Positions 1-6,348 are shown, numbered from the stretch's first letter. The stretch: 6,351 bases of DNA from Candidatus Agathobaculum merdigallinarum (GCA_019115425.1 DXDO01000018.1:1-6351), one strand, 5' to 3'. Made by a program: numbers and translations. Notes: a model not told the origin generated them from the letters alone.

Positions 1-368
1 ATGTATTCCCCGCGTGGCGGCATCTGCGGCAGCATCTCCGGATCCTGGCGCTGCAATACATCCACGCTGTAGTCATAGGCATCCAGCGTGCCGGGTACCT
101 TCCAAAGATCTTCGCACAGTCTCTCGTGGCCGATTGTAATCGATTCGCCGGCAAACCAATGATTACCGAAGATATGGTCAATATGTGCCTCCGTATTGAT
201 GAGATAGCGAATCGGTCCGCGCTCGAGCGCAAATTTACGCATCTCAAGCAGCTTGCTGAGCAGTTGCGCTGTATCAATAAAAACTGAACCTTCTTTGGTG
301 AATACAATGCTCGGATTGCAGCCGCGGATTTTTGTTTCCGTATAAACATTGGGCGTTAGCATTTCCAT
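1..368 (-). CDS. Metallo-beta-lactamase-fold hydrolase, 3' end cut by window edge
   Basis: An open frame runs from the ATG at 368 to the left window edge without a stop, giving 122 codons of the N-terminal part. The start is supported by AGGAGG at 379-384, 10 nt upstream; a second ATG two codons later is too far from it. The protein has the opening of the metallo-beta-lactamase fold: a beta strand ending in the IDTA segment (residues 31-34), then the metal-binding segment NTEAHIDHIFGN (58-69). The usual motif is T-H-x-H-x-D-H; here it is T59-E60-A61-H62-I63-D64-H65, so the first His is Glu while H62, D64 and H65 are kept. I recall a hydrolase subfamily with a similar NTEPHGDH segment, so this is probably a subfamily trait and not damage. 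The later metal ligands lie outside the window. It follows the FAD subunit gene by 139 bp and may have its own promoter. It may hydrolyse the product of the upstream oxidoreductase; the substrate is unknown. Confidence 0.85.
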   Translation of the reverse strand, partial: MEMLTPNVYTETKIRGCNPSIVFTKEGSVFIDTAQLLSKLLEMRKFALERGPIRYLINTEAHIDHIFGNHWFAGESITIGHERLCEDLWKVPGTLDAYDYSVDVLQRQDPEMLPQMPPRGEY

Positions 369-378
369 AACGTTTTCT

Positions 379-384
379 CCTCCT
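379..384 (-). promoter_or_regulatory. Ribosome binding site of the MBL-fold hydrolase gene
   Basis: AGGAGG on the minus strand, 10 nt before the ATG at 368. It fixes the start of the truncated hydrolase gene and argues that this gene is translated independently of the FAD subunit gene, whose stop lies 139 bp upstream. Confidence 0.8.
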
Positions 385-420
385 TGATTTTTTTGGCCGA
401 CTTCATTCGGGACGACTTGA

Positions 421-441
421 TATAATATATTATCGATTATA
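421..441. promoter_or_regulatory. AT-rich palindromic core, possible operator
   Basis: The 12-bp segment 422-433 (ATAATATATTAT) is a perfect palindrome. It lies inside a wider dyad in which TATAAT at 421-426 is mirrored by ATTATA at 436-441. Such symmetric AT-rich sites are typical of dimeric regulator binding or of overlapping -10 elements on both strands. AT-rich DNA forms short palindromes easily, so the function is inference. Confidence 0.35.
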
Positions 442-451
442 TATGGGTAAA
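422..451 (-). promoter_or_regulatory. Candidate promoter for the MBL-fold hydrolase gene
   Basis: On the minus strand TTTACC (446-451) is followed after 18 bp by TATTAT (422-427); TATATT at 424-429, with a 16-bp spacer, is an alternative -10. Transcription would start near 414, inside the left arm of the inverted repeat, leaving a leader of about 45 nt before the ATG at 368. The right arm would then lie about 70-80 bp upstream of the start. The AT-rich stretch offers several -10-like hexamers, so the exact choice is uncertain. Confidence 0.35.
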
Positions 452-482
452 AAGGAGAGAAGATTTTGTATATTTATCTCTC
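449..482 (-). terminator. Weak hairpin plus T-run, possible terminator or attenuator
   Basis: Reading the minus strand after the FAD subunit stop, GAGAGA (482-477) can pair with TCTCTC (460-455) across a 16-nt loop; C at 454 and then TTTTT (453-449) follow. This is the order of an intrinsic terminator, but the stem is only 6 bp with half G-C pairs and the loop is long, so strong termination is doubtful. Its first two bases overlap the end of the 15-bp inverted-repeat arm. Confidence 0.2.
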
Positions 483-507
483 GTCCCGAATGAAGCGCCT
501 ATTATTT

Positions 508-1377
508 TCAGATCTTTGCACGCTCCAGCGCCTGTTCAAGCGCATGGCGTACCCAAACCCGCACCATTTCAATCCGATACTCTTGTGTTGCGCGCTGATC
601 CGTTATCGGGGATACCTGATTGCTGCAGATTTCCGCAGCCTTCTCAATGCCTTCCGCATCCAGCTTGCTGCCCACGAGCATGTTTTCTGCTTCAAACATG
701 CGCAGCGGCGTCGGCGCGACCGATGCAAGCGAGATGCGCGCTTCTGCAACAGCGCCGTCGCTGTCCAGCGTCAAACGCGCGCCGGCACCGACGATGGAGA
801 TATCCGAATCCCCGCGGATCGCATATTTTTGATAGGATGCGCCGGTATGCGCCTTGGGCGCAGGCACAAAGAATCTCAAAAGCAGGTCTCCGGTACCCAG
901 TACCGTCTTGCCGGGTCCCTTGAAGAATTCGTGCAGGGGTACTTCGCGCATACTGTCTTCGCTGGCAATGGTAGCTACCGCGTCATACAGCAGCAGTCCA
1001 TGAATTGCATCCGCGGAGGGAGAAGCGTTGCACGCATTGCCGCCAATGGTTGCAATATTTCGCACCTGCATGGAGGATACATGGCCGCAGGCCTCCATAA
1101 TGACCTTATAATCCTTTTCCAAGCGCTGATCCAGAGAGATCTTTCGCAGATTGGCCAGTGTGCCGAGCGTCAGGCCCTCATCCGTCACATCAATGGCATC
1201 GATTCCCGGAATATCCATCAGGCCGATCACCGCAACCGGATGCAGCTGCCCATTCTTCAGACGCGGCACCAGATCGGTCCCTCCGGCCAGCACCTTTGCA
1301 TCTGCGCCGTACTCTTTCAAAAGGGCCGGGCACTCTTTCACACTTTTGGGCTGAAAATATTTTTCAAAGCGCATCAT
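508..1377 (-). CDS. FAD-binding (medium) subunit of a xanthine dehydrogenase-family enzyme
   Basis: This 289-residue protein is the flavin subunit of a three-part molybdenum hydroxylase. It takes electrons from the 2Fe-2S subunit and passes them from FAD to an acceptor in the cytoplasm. The two family FAD-binding signatures are present: AGGTD at 31-35 in an N-terminal PCMH-type FAD domain, and TIGGN (110-114) running into NACNASPSAD (114-123). The C-terminal part (about 175-280), with GDSDISIVGAGARL, matches the usual CO dehydrogenase flavoprotein C-terminal domain. Length is normal for the family and there is no Fe-S insertion such as 4-hydroxybenzoyl-CoA reductase carries. The start overlaps the small-subunit stop as TAATG, with GGAGG 5 nt upstream; a second ATG follows directly, so initiation could be at either. 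It is the last gene of the tightly packed run. The natural electron acceptor cannot be read from the sequence. Confidence 0.93.
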   Translation of the reverse strand: MMRFEKYFQPKSVKECPALLKEYGADAKVLAGGTDLVPRLKNGQLHPVAVIGLMDIPGIDAIDVTDEGLTLGTLANLRKISLDQRLEKDYKVIMEACGHVSSMQVRNIATIGGNACNASPSADAIHGLLLYDAVATIASEDSMREVPLHEFFKGPGKTVLGTGDLLLRFFVPAPKAHTGASYQKYAIRGDSDISIVGAGARLTLDSDGAVAEARISLASVAPTPLRMFEAENMLVGSKLDAEGIEKAAEICSNQVSPITDQRATQEYRIEMVRVWVRHALEQALERAKI

Positions 1378-1883
1378 TATACCTCCCGCCAGTCCACTGC
1401 ATAATCGCCGTAATCTCCATCCCGCACGGCCTCGATTGCTTCCACGATCTTTTTATATCCGGTGCACCGGCAAAGGTTGCCGTGCAGCCCTTCTCTGATG
1501 TCATCCTCGGTCGCGTTGGGATTTTCATCCAGGATCGCTTTCGCAGTCAAAATCATACCCGGCGTGCAATAGCCGCACTGCACCGCAAAATGATCGATGA
1601 ATGCCTGCTGCAGCGGGTGCAGTCCGTCCTCACCCTCCAGGCCTTCGATTGTCGTGATCCGATGACCCGCTGCCTGCGGGATCAGGATCGTGCAGCTTTT
1701 CACTGCCTTGCCGTCCATCAGCACCGTGCACACACCGCAGTTGGTATCATCGCAGCCGCGCTTTGTACCCGTCAGATTCAGTTCATCACGCAATACCTCG
1801 AGCAGCGTCATGGAAGGATGAACATACACCACACGTTTTCTCCGGTTCACCGTTAACTCAAACCGCATCTTATCTTCGTACAT
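1377..1883 (-). CDS. 2Fe-2S (small) subunit of a xanthine dehydrogenase-family enzyme
   Basis: This 168-residue protein carries the two 2Fe-2S clusters that link the Mo site to FAD. The N-terminal plant-ferredoxin-like domain has C44, C49, C52 and C64 (C-x4-C-x2-C-x11-C). The C-terminal helical domain has the CGYC pair at C103/C106 and the CRC pair at C138/C140 in the LHGNLCRCTGY signature (133-143). All eight cluster ligands are present. The first motif reads CDDTNC where the family usually has Gly at the fourth position. Length is usual. The ATG at 1883 overlaps the large-subunit stop as TAATG, with AAGGAGG at 1894-1900, 10 nt upstream; M6 is a possible alternative start but has no better site. 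Stop/start overlap on both sides suggests translational coupling and a fixed stoichiometry with its partners. Confidence 0.95.
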   Translation of the reverse strand: MYEDKMRFELTVNRRKRVVYVHPSMTLLEVLRDELNLTGTKRGCDDTNCGVCTVLMDGKAVKSCTILIPQAAGHRITTIEGLEGEDGLHPLQQAFIDHFAVQCGYCTPGMILTAKAILDENPNATEDDIREGLHGNLCRCTGYKKIVEAIEAVRDGDYGDYAVDWREV

Positions 1884-4285
1884 TACTGAGCAGCCTCCTT
1901 CGCCTTTTTCTCCTTAATCAATGCAAGGATTCGTTCCGCCGTCATAGGATAGCCGGTTACGCGAACGCCGACCGCTTGATAAATCGCCTCTGCAATCGCA
2001 GGTCCTACTGGGATCGTGATCGACTCCGCCATGCCCTTGGCGCCATAGGGGCCGTCCGGCAGCGGGTCCGGATTGATACAGGAAATCACATTTTCGTTTT
2101 TCGGCATATCCAGAATACCCGGCAGACGGTAATCGCTGAAATTGCAGTTCCAGATCTCACCGCGGTCGTTATAAAGATGCTCCTCCATCGTGGAGAAACC
2201 AATCGCCATATGGATGCCGCCCTCGATCTGCCCTTCCACCAGCTTCGGATTGATCGGATTGCCGGTATCTGCGGAGGAAGCGATTCGCAGCACCTTAACC
2301 TGTCCGGTTTCCTCGTTGACTGCTACCTCTACCGCAGCGGCCGAATACTGGAACCAGTTCCAAACACGGTCGGACAGGCCGTTCTTGTCCCACTGATGGA
2401 TCGGAGCTGGGCAATACAAACCATGACCCTTGACCGGCGAGCCCTTTTGCAGTCCCCAGTTGCCCTGCGTAAACATGCCGACGGGCACAAACAGCGACGG
2501 AATATCTACTTCCTGTACATAAGAGCCCTTGAGATACGCCGTTTTTCCCTTGATCTCGACCTTGGAGGTATGCAGGCCAAAGTGACGCGCGATCTCTTCC
2601 TTCAGCTTATTGATGCAGTCATGGCAGGCGGCCAGAACCGCATTGCCCGTGTTATAGGTCGTTCTCGAAGATGCGGAATAGTTATCATACGGGGTGATCG
2701 CGGTGTCGCCCTTTGTCGTTTTGACGTCCGTGATCGGCACGCCGAATTCGTTTGCGACGATCTGGGTCATTGCCGTGGTAACGCCCATGCCATTTTCGTC
2801 ACAGGAGATAAACAGCTCGATCGTGCCGTCCGAATTGTACCAGACTTCGGCCTCAGAACGCCCCAGCGGGGTATTCTGCTTGCCGCCAACAGCAACGCCG
2901 CGGCCTTTCTTCCACACGCCCATATCCTGAACGGGCTTTTCCTCCACCTTAATGGCGTCCGCCACTGCCTGCAGGCACTTTTTCAGTCCGGTAGAGGTGA
3001 TGACCTCTCCATAGCAGTCCTTTTCGCCCGGATCGATGATATTCTTCATGCGGATCTCCACAGGGCTCATGCCCAGGTCATCCGCCAGCTTGTTCACCAG
3101 GCATTCAATGCCGAATTCCGCTTCCGGACATCCCAGTCCGCGATATTCCGCAGCAGGCACCGTATTGGTTGCCACCGCATAAGTATCCATCCGCATGTTG
3201 GAAACTTCGCCCTTTTCCGCCCAGCGGTAAACCGGAGCTGCACCGGAGGACGACAGACGGCCGGAGAAGAACGTATTGTTGAGCGCCGCGCCGATCTCCT
3301 CACACAGATAATAATCGTTGGCAATGATGGTGCCGTCCTTCTTTGCGCCGATCTTCACCTTGGTCTGACAGGACCAGTTGGAAGGCGCAGAGCAGAATAC
3401 CTCCTTGCGGGTAAAGCGGAAACGCACGGTGCGCTTGCATTTGAGGCACATCAGCGCGGTCATGATCTCCACATACGGATTGAGACGGGAACCGAACGAA
3501 CCGCCCATATACGGCTGAATCACGCGGACGCGGGATTCCTGCATGCCCAGAATGCGGCAGATACCCTGCTTGATCACGCCGTGCACGCCGGCGCCGTTGG
3601 ACCACATGGTGATGCCGCCGTCATTATCATACCGGCAGATGGCGTTTGCACACTCCAGCGGGCTGGCAGTCTTTTTGCCGACCCAGAATTCGCCTTCTTC
3701 AATGATGTCCGCATCTTCCAAACGTTTTTCCACTTCACCGGAATTCATGTAAAACGCGCCGACAATGTTCGGCGAAACGCGGTTGGTCGCGCGGTCCGCG
3801 GGGCGGTCCTGAAAACCCTGATCGCGTGTTTCGTAATCCGGATCGATGACCGCTGCGGGGTTCGGCTGGATTGCTTCCGCATAATTCAGCACATGAGGCA
3901 GCACTTCATATTCCACTTCGATCAGCTCTACTGCTTTTTCGGCAATTTCCTCGGTTTCCGCTGCCACCAGCGCCACCGCCTGACCTGCCCAGAGCGCGCG
4001 GTCGGTCGCCAGCACGGCTGCCTTCGGGAACTGATCCCAGTCGATGCCCGGCTCGTCGCCTGTCAGGATATACAGCACGCCCTCCAGTGCCTGCGCTTTG
4101 GAAATATCCAGTTTTTTAATGTTGGCATGCGCATAGGGGCTGCGTTTCGCCTTGATATGCGCAAGATTGGGGAACTGATTGTCAAAGTCGCTGGCATACA
4201 GGCCCTTACCGGTAACCTTGTCATACGCATCGATACGCTTTTCGCCTTTACCGATCAAGTTTTCCTTTTCAACTAAGGTTTCCAT
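1883..4285 (-). CDS. Molybdopterin-binding (large) catalytic subunit, xanthine dehydrogenase family
   Basis: This 800-residue catalytic subunit belongs to the aldehyde oxidase/xanthine dehydrogenase family, which uses water and a Mo cofactor to hydroxylate C-H bonds of heterocycles or aldehydes. Family landmarks in order: the N-terminal a/b hammerhead domain (about 15-130), the cofactor loop GGSFGSR (261-267), the substrate loop EYRGLGCP (380-387) with conserved R382, the second cofactor loop NGMG (498-501), SASSRTTYNTGNAV (537-550), DTGNPINPKLVEGQ (673-686), and GAKGMAE (748-754) with the catalytic base E754. No truncation is visible. It lacks the AYRCSFR loop of CO dehydrogenase. Several positions that contact substrate or cofactor in bovine xanthine oxidase are changed, so the substrate is probably not xanthine itself. 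There are 18 cysteines, including CxxC pairs at 280/283 and 554/557. The start has AGGAGG at 4293-4298, 7 nt upstream. The gene lies 28 bp after the second permease gene, linking uptake to oxidation. The substrate is unknown. Confidence 0.93.
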   Translation of the reverse strand: METLVEKENLIGKGEKRIDAYDKVTGKGLYASDFDNQFPNLAHIKAKRSPYAHANIKKLDISKAQALEGVLYILTGDEPGIDWDQFPKAAVLATDRALWAGQAVALVAAETEEIAEKAVELIEVEYEVLPHVLNYAEAIQPNPAAVIDPDYETRDQGFQDRPADRATNRVSPNIVGAFYMNSGEVEKRLEDADIIEEGEFWVGKKTASPLECANAICRYDNDGGITMWSNGAGVHGVIKQGICRILGMQESRVRVIQPYMGGSFGSRLNPYVEIMTALMCLKCKRTVRFRFTRKEVFCSAPSNWSCQTKVKIGAKKDGTIIANDYYLCEEIGAALNNTFFSGRLSSSGAAPVYRWAEKGEVSNMRMDTYAVATNTVPAAEYRGLGCPEAEFGIECLVNKLADDLGMSPVEIRMKNIIDPGEKDCYGEVITSTGLKKCLQAVADAIKVEEKPVQDMGVWKKGRGVAVGGKQNTPLGRSEAEVWYNSDGTIELFISCDENGMGVTTAMTQIVANEFGVPITDVKTTKGDTAITPYDNYSASSRTTYNTGNAVLAACHDCINKLKEEIARHFGLHTSKVEIKGKTAYLKGSYVQEVDIPSLFVPVGMFTQGNWGLQKGSPVKGHGLYCPAPIHQWDKNGLSDRVWNWFQYSAAAVEVAVNEETGQVKVLRIASSADTGNPINPKLVEGQIEGGIHMAIGFSTMEEHLYNDRGEIWNCNFSDYRLPGILDMPKNENVISCINPDPLPDGPYGAKGMAESITIPVGPAIAEAIYQAVGVRVTGYPMTAERILALIKEKKAKEAAQ

Positions 4286-4292
4286 CTTGTTT

Positions 4293-4298
4293 CCTCCT
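4293..4298 (-). promoter_or_regulatory. Ribosome binding site of the large-subunit gene
   Basis: AGGAGG on the minus strand, 7 nt before the ATG at 4285, in the 28-bp gap after the second permease gene. The gap holds no room for a promoter or a terminator, which supports co-transcription of permeases and enzyme. Confidence 0.8.
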
Positions 4299-4313
4299 GT
4301 TTATTAGTTTTGT

Positions 4314-5324
4314 TTAGCGGCTACGTTTGCTTCTTACATAAAGGGCCAGCATTGCGAGCAGAATAATGCCATATCCGAGCCACTTGCCTGCGTCACCCCA
4401 GCCAAGTGCAACAAACAGATTTGTCAAGCTCTGCAATACAATCGCACCAAGGACAACACTTAGATAGTTTCCTTCACCTCCATTGATCGAGCATCCGCCT
4501 ACAACAACCGCCACCACGGAAGGCATGACATAATTGGACCCCATATCCTTGGACGCCTGTCCCAAATAACCCACCAGAAGCAGGCCGATCAACGCCGCAA
4601 GGATACCGCTGACAATAAAAGCAATGCAGCGCACCCGGCGTACATTGACGCCGCTCAGATAGGCTGTCGTTTCGTTCGATCCAACACCAAGAATTTTCAC
4701 GCCGATCTTGGTTTTTCGCATGATAATACTCATCACGATAACGGCGAAAAGGATCACGAGCAAAATATTGGGGAATATACCGGTAAACTGCGCCGCCAGA
4801 GTTTCCAGCAGCGGCGCGGTCATGCCTCTGATCGGCGTTGCCGCAACGTATGCGTTGATAATGCCCTGTACGATGTTGGACATCGCCATTGTAACAACCA
4901 GCGCGGGCAGGCCGGCATATGCCGTCAGCAGACCATTACATAGTCCAAAAAATGCTCCAATGACAATCGCCGTCAAAATAGCGGCGGGAATACCGGCGTT
5001 TCCACCGTCCATCAGACGGGCACCCAGAATTCCGGCCAGCGTGGCGATATAACCGACGGACAGATCCAGTCCGCCGCCGCCCACACAGATGACAAGCATC
5101 TGGCACAGGCCAAACAACGCTACAAATGCCGCCAGACGGATGGTCAGGAATACCTGCCTGCTGGAAAGAAACGTTCCCGGCGGCGACCCCTTAAACAGAG
5201 TCATGATCAGCTCGCCGCCTACGAATACAATGATTACCATTAGCAAGGTGTTGATGACCTTCCTGTTCGCCGAATAAAAATCCCGCAGAGGATGACGCTC
5301 CATCTGCATCGGACGATTATCCAT
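4314..5324 (-). CDS. ABC transporter permease, RbsC family (second of a tandem pair)
   Basis: This 336-residue inner-membrane protein belongs to the branched-chain amino acid/ribose permease family (BPD_transp_2). After a charged N-terminus it has about eight to ten hydrophobic segments, starting near 23-42 and ending near 315-330. The family signature GGGLDLSVG lies at 83-91 and is well kept. The cytoplasmic coupling region GVGSNETTAYLSGVNVRRVR (213-232) closely follows the RbsC pattern, as does the VVGGCSINGGEG segment (275-285). The ATG at 5324 is 3 bp past the stop of the first permease gene, and its AGGAGG lies inside that gene, 10 nt upstream. Two different permeases in a row suggest a heterodimeric channel, as in the LsrC/LsrD and YtfT/YjfF systems. 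RbsC-type permeases usually serve sugars, but relatives carry nucleosides and other solutes, so the substrate should be inferred from the neighbouring oxidoreductase as well as from the family. Confidence 0.92.
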   Translation of the reverse strand: MDNRPMQMERHPLRDFYSANRKVINTLLMVIIVFVGGELIMTLFKGSPPGTFLSSRQVFLTIRLAAFVALFGLCQMLVICVGGGGLDLSVGYIATLAGILGARLMDGGNAGIPAAILTAIVIGAFFGLCNGLLTAYAGLPALVVTMAMSNIVQGIINAYVAATPIRGMTAPLLETLAAQFTGIFPNILLVILFAVIVMSIIMRKTKIGVKILGVGSNETTAYLSGVNVRRVRCIAFIVSGILAALIGLLLVGYLGQASKDMGSNYVMPSVVAVVVGGCSINGGEGNYLSVVLGAIVLQSLTNLFVALGWGDAGKWLGYGIILLAMLALYVRSKRSR

Positions 5325-5327
5325 AAA

Positions 5328-6335
5328 TCATTTTCCTCCTTTCAGCGCTGCTTTCTTCTGCGAACCCGCATAAGCGGCCGATATGCCAATTGCCGCAATG
5401 ATGATCAAACCGCTCACCAGTGTCTGATAGGCATTCGGAATATCTGCGAAGAAAATGATTTTGCTGACAAAGCTCATAATCAATGCACCGGCAATGGCAA
5501 GATATACATTGCCCCTGCCGCCCGACATGGCCACGCCGCCGACAACCGCAGCCGCGATCGCCTGTAATGTCAATGTGTCGCCAAAATGCGCCGATCCTGC
5601 GCCGTTCTGTCCGGCATAATATGTAGCGGCGAAATAAAGAAACACTGCGTTAATGACATATGCGATCGTCTGGATCTTTGCTGTGTTGATGCCGCTCGCA
5701 TAGGCGTTATCCGCATCGCTGCCCACTGCATAGATATACCGCCCCGTGCGGGTCCGGCTGATGATATACCAGACCACACAGGCCAACAGAATCCATAACA
5801 GCGCTGTGGGGATCACGCTTCCTATTGCTTCAAGCCCCGGCACCTGCTTCATATCATAGAAAGCCTTAAACCATGCCACCTGCTTGCCGCCCGGCGTCGG
5901 CATGACAAAAAGCGCTATGCCCAGCCATACATACGAGGTTGCAAAGGTTGCGATTACCGCGGGTAAGCGCAGATAGCCAACTGCAAAACCATTGATCAAC
6001 CCCATTGCAATTGCAACCAGAAGGCCGATCACCAGAGCTGTTACACCAGTAAAGGGCTGCTCCGGGTCCATCAGCCTTGTCATCACGCACAGGATCAATG
6101 CCATGGAAGTGCCGCATGACATATCCAGTCCTCCTGCGATGATGACCACAGCCTGTCCCATCGCCATCAGGATCAAGGGGGTGAATGAGTTGATATAACT
6201 CAGAATGGTTCGCTGACTGAAAAAATTATCCTGTAGACATGCAGTAACCACCACCATGATAACCAGCATCAAGATTGTGGAAAATTCCGGCTTACCCGCG
6301 AGTGTCTTCCAGTTAATTTTATTTTTCTCTTTCAC
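5328..6335 (-). CDS. ABC transporter permease, RbsC family (first of a tandem pair)
   Basis: This 335-residue inner-membrane protein is the partner of the permease encoded just downstream. It has a short basic N-terminus, a first membrane segment near 18-34, and further segments near 50-68, 76-88, 97-120, 122-145, 172-192, 220-240, 256-270, 277-296 and 303-323. The family signature appears as AGGLDMSCG (67-75), altered from the usual GGxDLSVG. The ATPase-contacting region lies around AVGSDADNAYASGIN (203-217), and GGVAMSGGRGN at 266-276 matches the RbsC pattern. The start is GTG at 6335, chosen because GAGGTGAT lies 7 nt upstream and the frame has no better start. A nearby ATG on the minus strand is in another frame and meets a stop after seven codons. 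The ATPase and binding protein expected for this importer are not in the window and probably lie upstream. Confidence 0.92.
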   Translation of the reverse strand: MKEKNKINWKTLAGKPEFSTILMLVIMVVVTACLQDNFFSQRTILSYINSFTPLILMAMGQAVVIIAGGLDMSCGTSMALILCVMTRLMDPEQPFTGVTALVIGLLVAIAMGLINGFAVGYLRLPAVIATFATSYVWLGIALFVMPTPGGKQVAWFKAFYDMKQVPGLEAIGSVIPTALLWILLACVVWYIISRTRTGRYIYAVGSDADNAYASGINTAKIQTIAYVINAVFLYFAATYYAGQNGAGSAHFGDTLTLQAIAAAVVGGVAMSGGRGNVYLAIAGALIMSFVSKIIFFADIPNAYQTLVSGLIIIAAIGISAAYAGSQKKAALKGGK

Positions 6336-6340
6336 TCGAC

Positions 6341-6348
6341 ATCACCTC
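6341..6348 (-). promoter_or_regulatory. Ribosome binding site deciding the GTG start of the first permease
   Basis: GAGGTGAT on the minus strand sits 5 nt before the GTG at 6335 and supports this non-ATG start. It contains TGA, which could be the stop of an upstream gene in one frame. In another frame the minus strand stays open past the GTG and stops at TAA seven codons after an ATG. The 16 nt available do not decide which, if either, is the upstream gene's end. Confidence 0.6.

Larger units (their letters stand above)
401..495. repeat. Perfect 15-bp inverted repeat with a 65-bp AT-rich centre
   Basis: The left arm at 401-415 (CTTCATTCGGGACGA) is the exact reverse complement of the right arm at 481-495 (TCGTCCCGAATGAAG). 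Pairing stops at both ends of the arms (400/496 and 416/480 do not pair). The arms are GC-balanced, unlike the AT-rich 65 bp between them. The element sits wholly in the gap between the FAD subunit gene and the hydrolase gene. No T-run follows either arm, so it is not a standard intrinsic terminator, and I see no target-site duplication that would mark a small transposable element. It may be a pair of operator sites around the hydrolase promoter, or a long-range RNA stem in a transcript reading through from the upstream operon. The repeat is certain; its function is not. Confidence 0.9.

Noticed and set aside
401..495. Inverted repeat as a strong intrinsic terminator or a MITE
   Set aside because: No T-run follows either arm and the 65-nt loop is too long for a terminator. 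The flanks (ggccga and cgccta) show no clear target-site duplication.
369..507. Riboswitch or molybdenum-cofactor RNA motif upstream of the hydrolase gene
   Set aside because: Apart from the simple inverted repeat and one weak hairpin, I see no multi-stem conserved architecture, and the gap is short for the Moco RNA element.
508..1377. FAD subunit of 4-hydroxybenzoyl-CoA reductase
   Set aside because: That subunit carries an extra segment with cysteines for a 4Fe-4S cluster. This protein is 289 residues with no such cysteine-rich insertion.
466..1404. 312-codon plus-strand open frame opposite the FAD subunit gene
   Set aside because: It starts in the intergenic inverted-repeat region but has no recognisable domain and no good ribosome binding site, and it mirrors a clear FAD subunit gene.
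1158..1856. 232-codon plus-strand open frame opposite the small and FAD subunit genes
   Set aside because: Shadow of two well-supported genes. Composition is typical of an antisense frame and no motif is present.
1763..4276. Very long open frame (837 codons) on the plus strand opposite the large-subunit gene
   Set aside because: It is antisense to a gene with full family motifs. The translation is rich in Arg, His and Ala with no recognisable domain, and the frame stays open because of the codon use of the real gene. No ribosome binding site was seen for it.
1883..4285. Identification of the enzyme as aerobic CO dehydrogenase (CoxL)
   Set aside because: The diagnostic AYRCSFR active-site loop is absent; the corresponding region reads EYRGLGCP.
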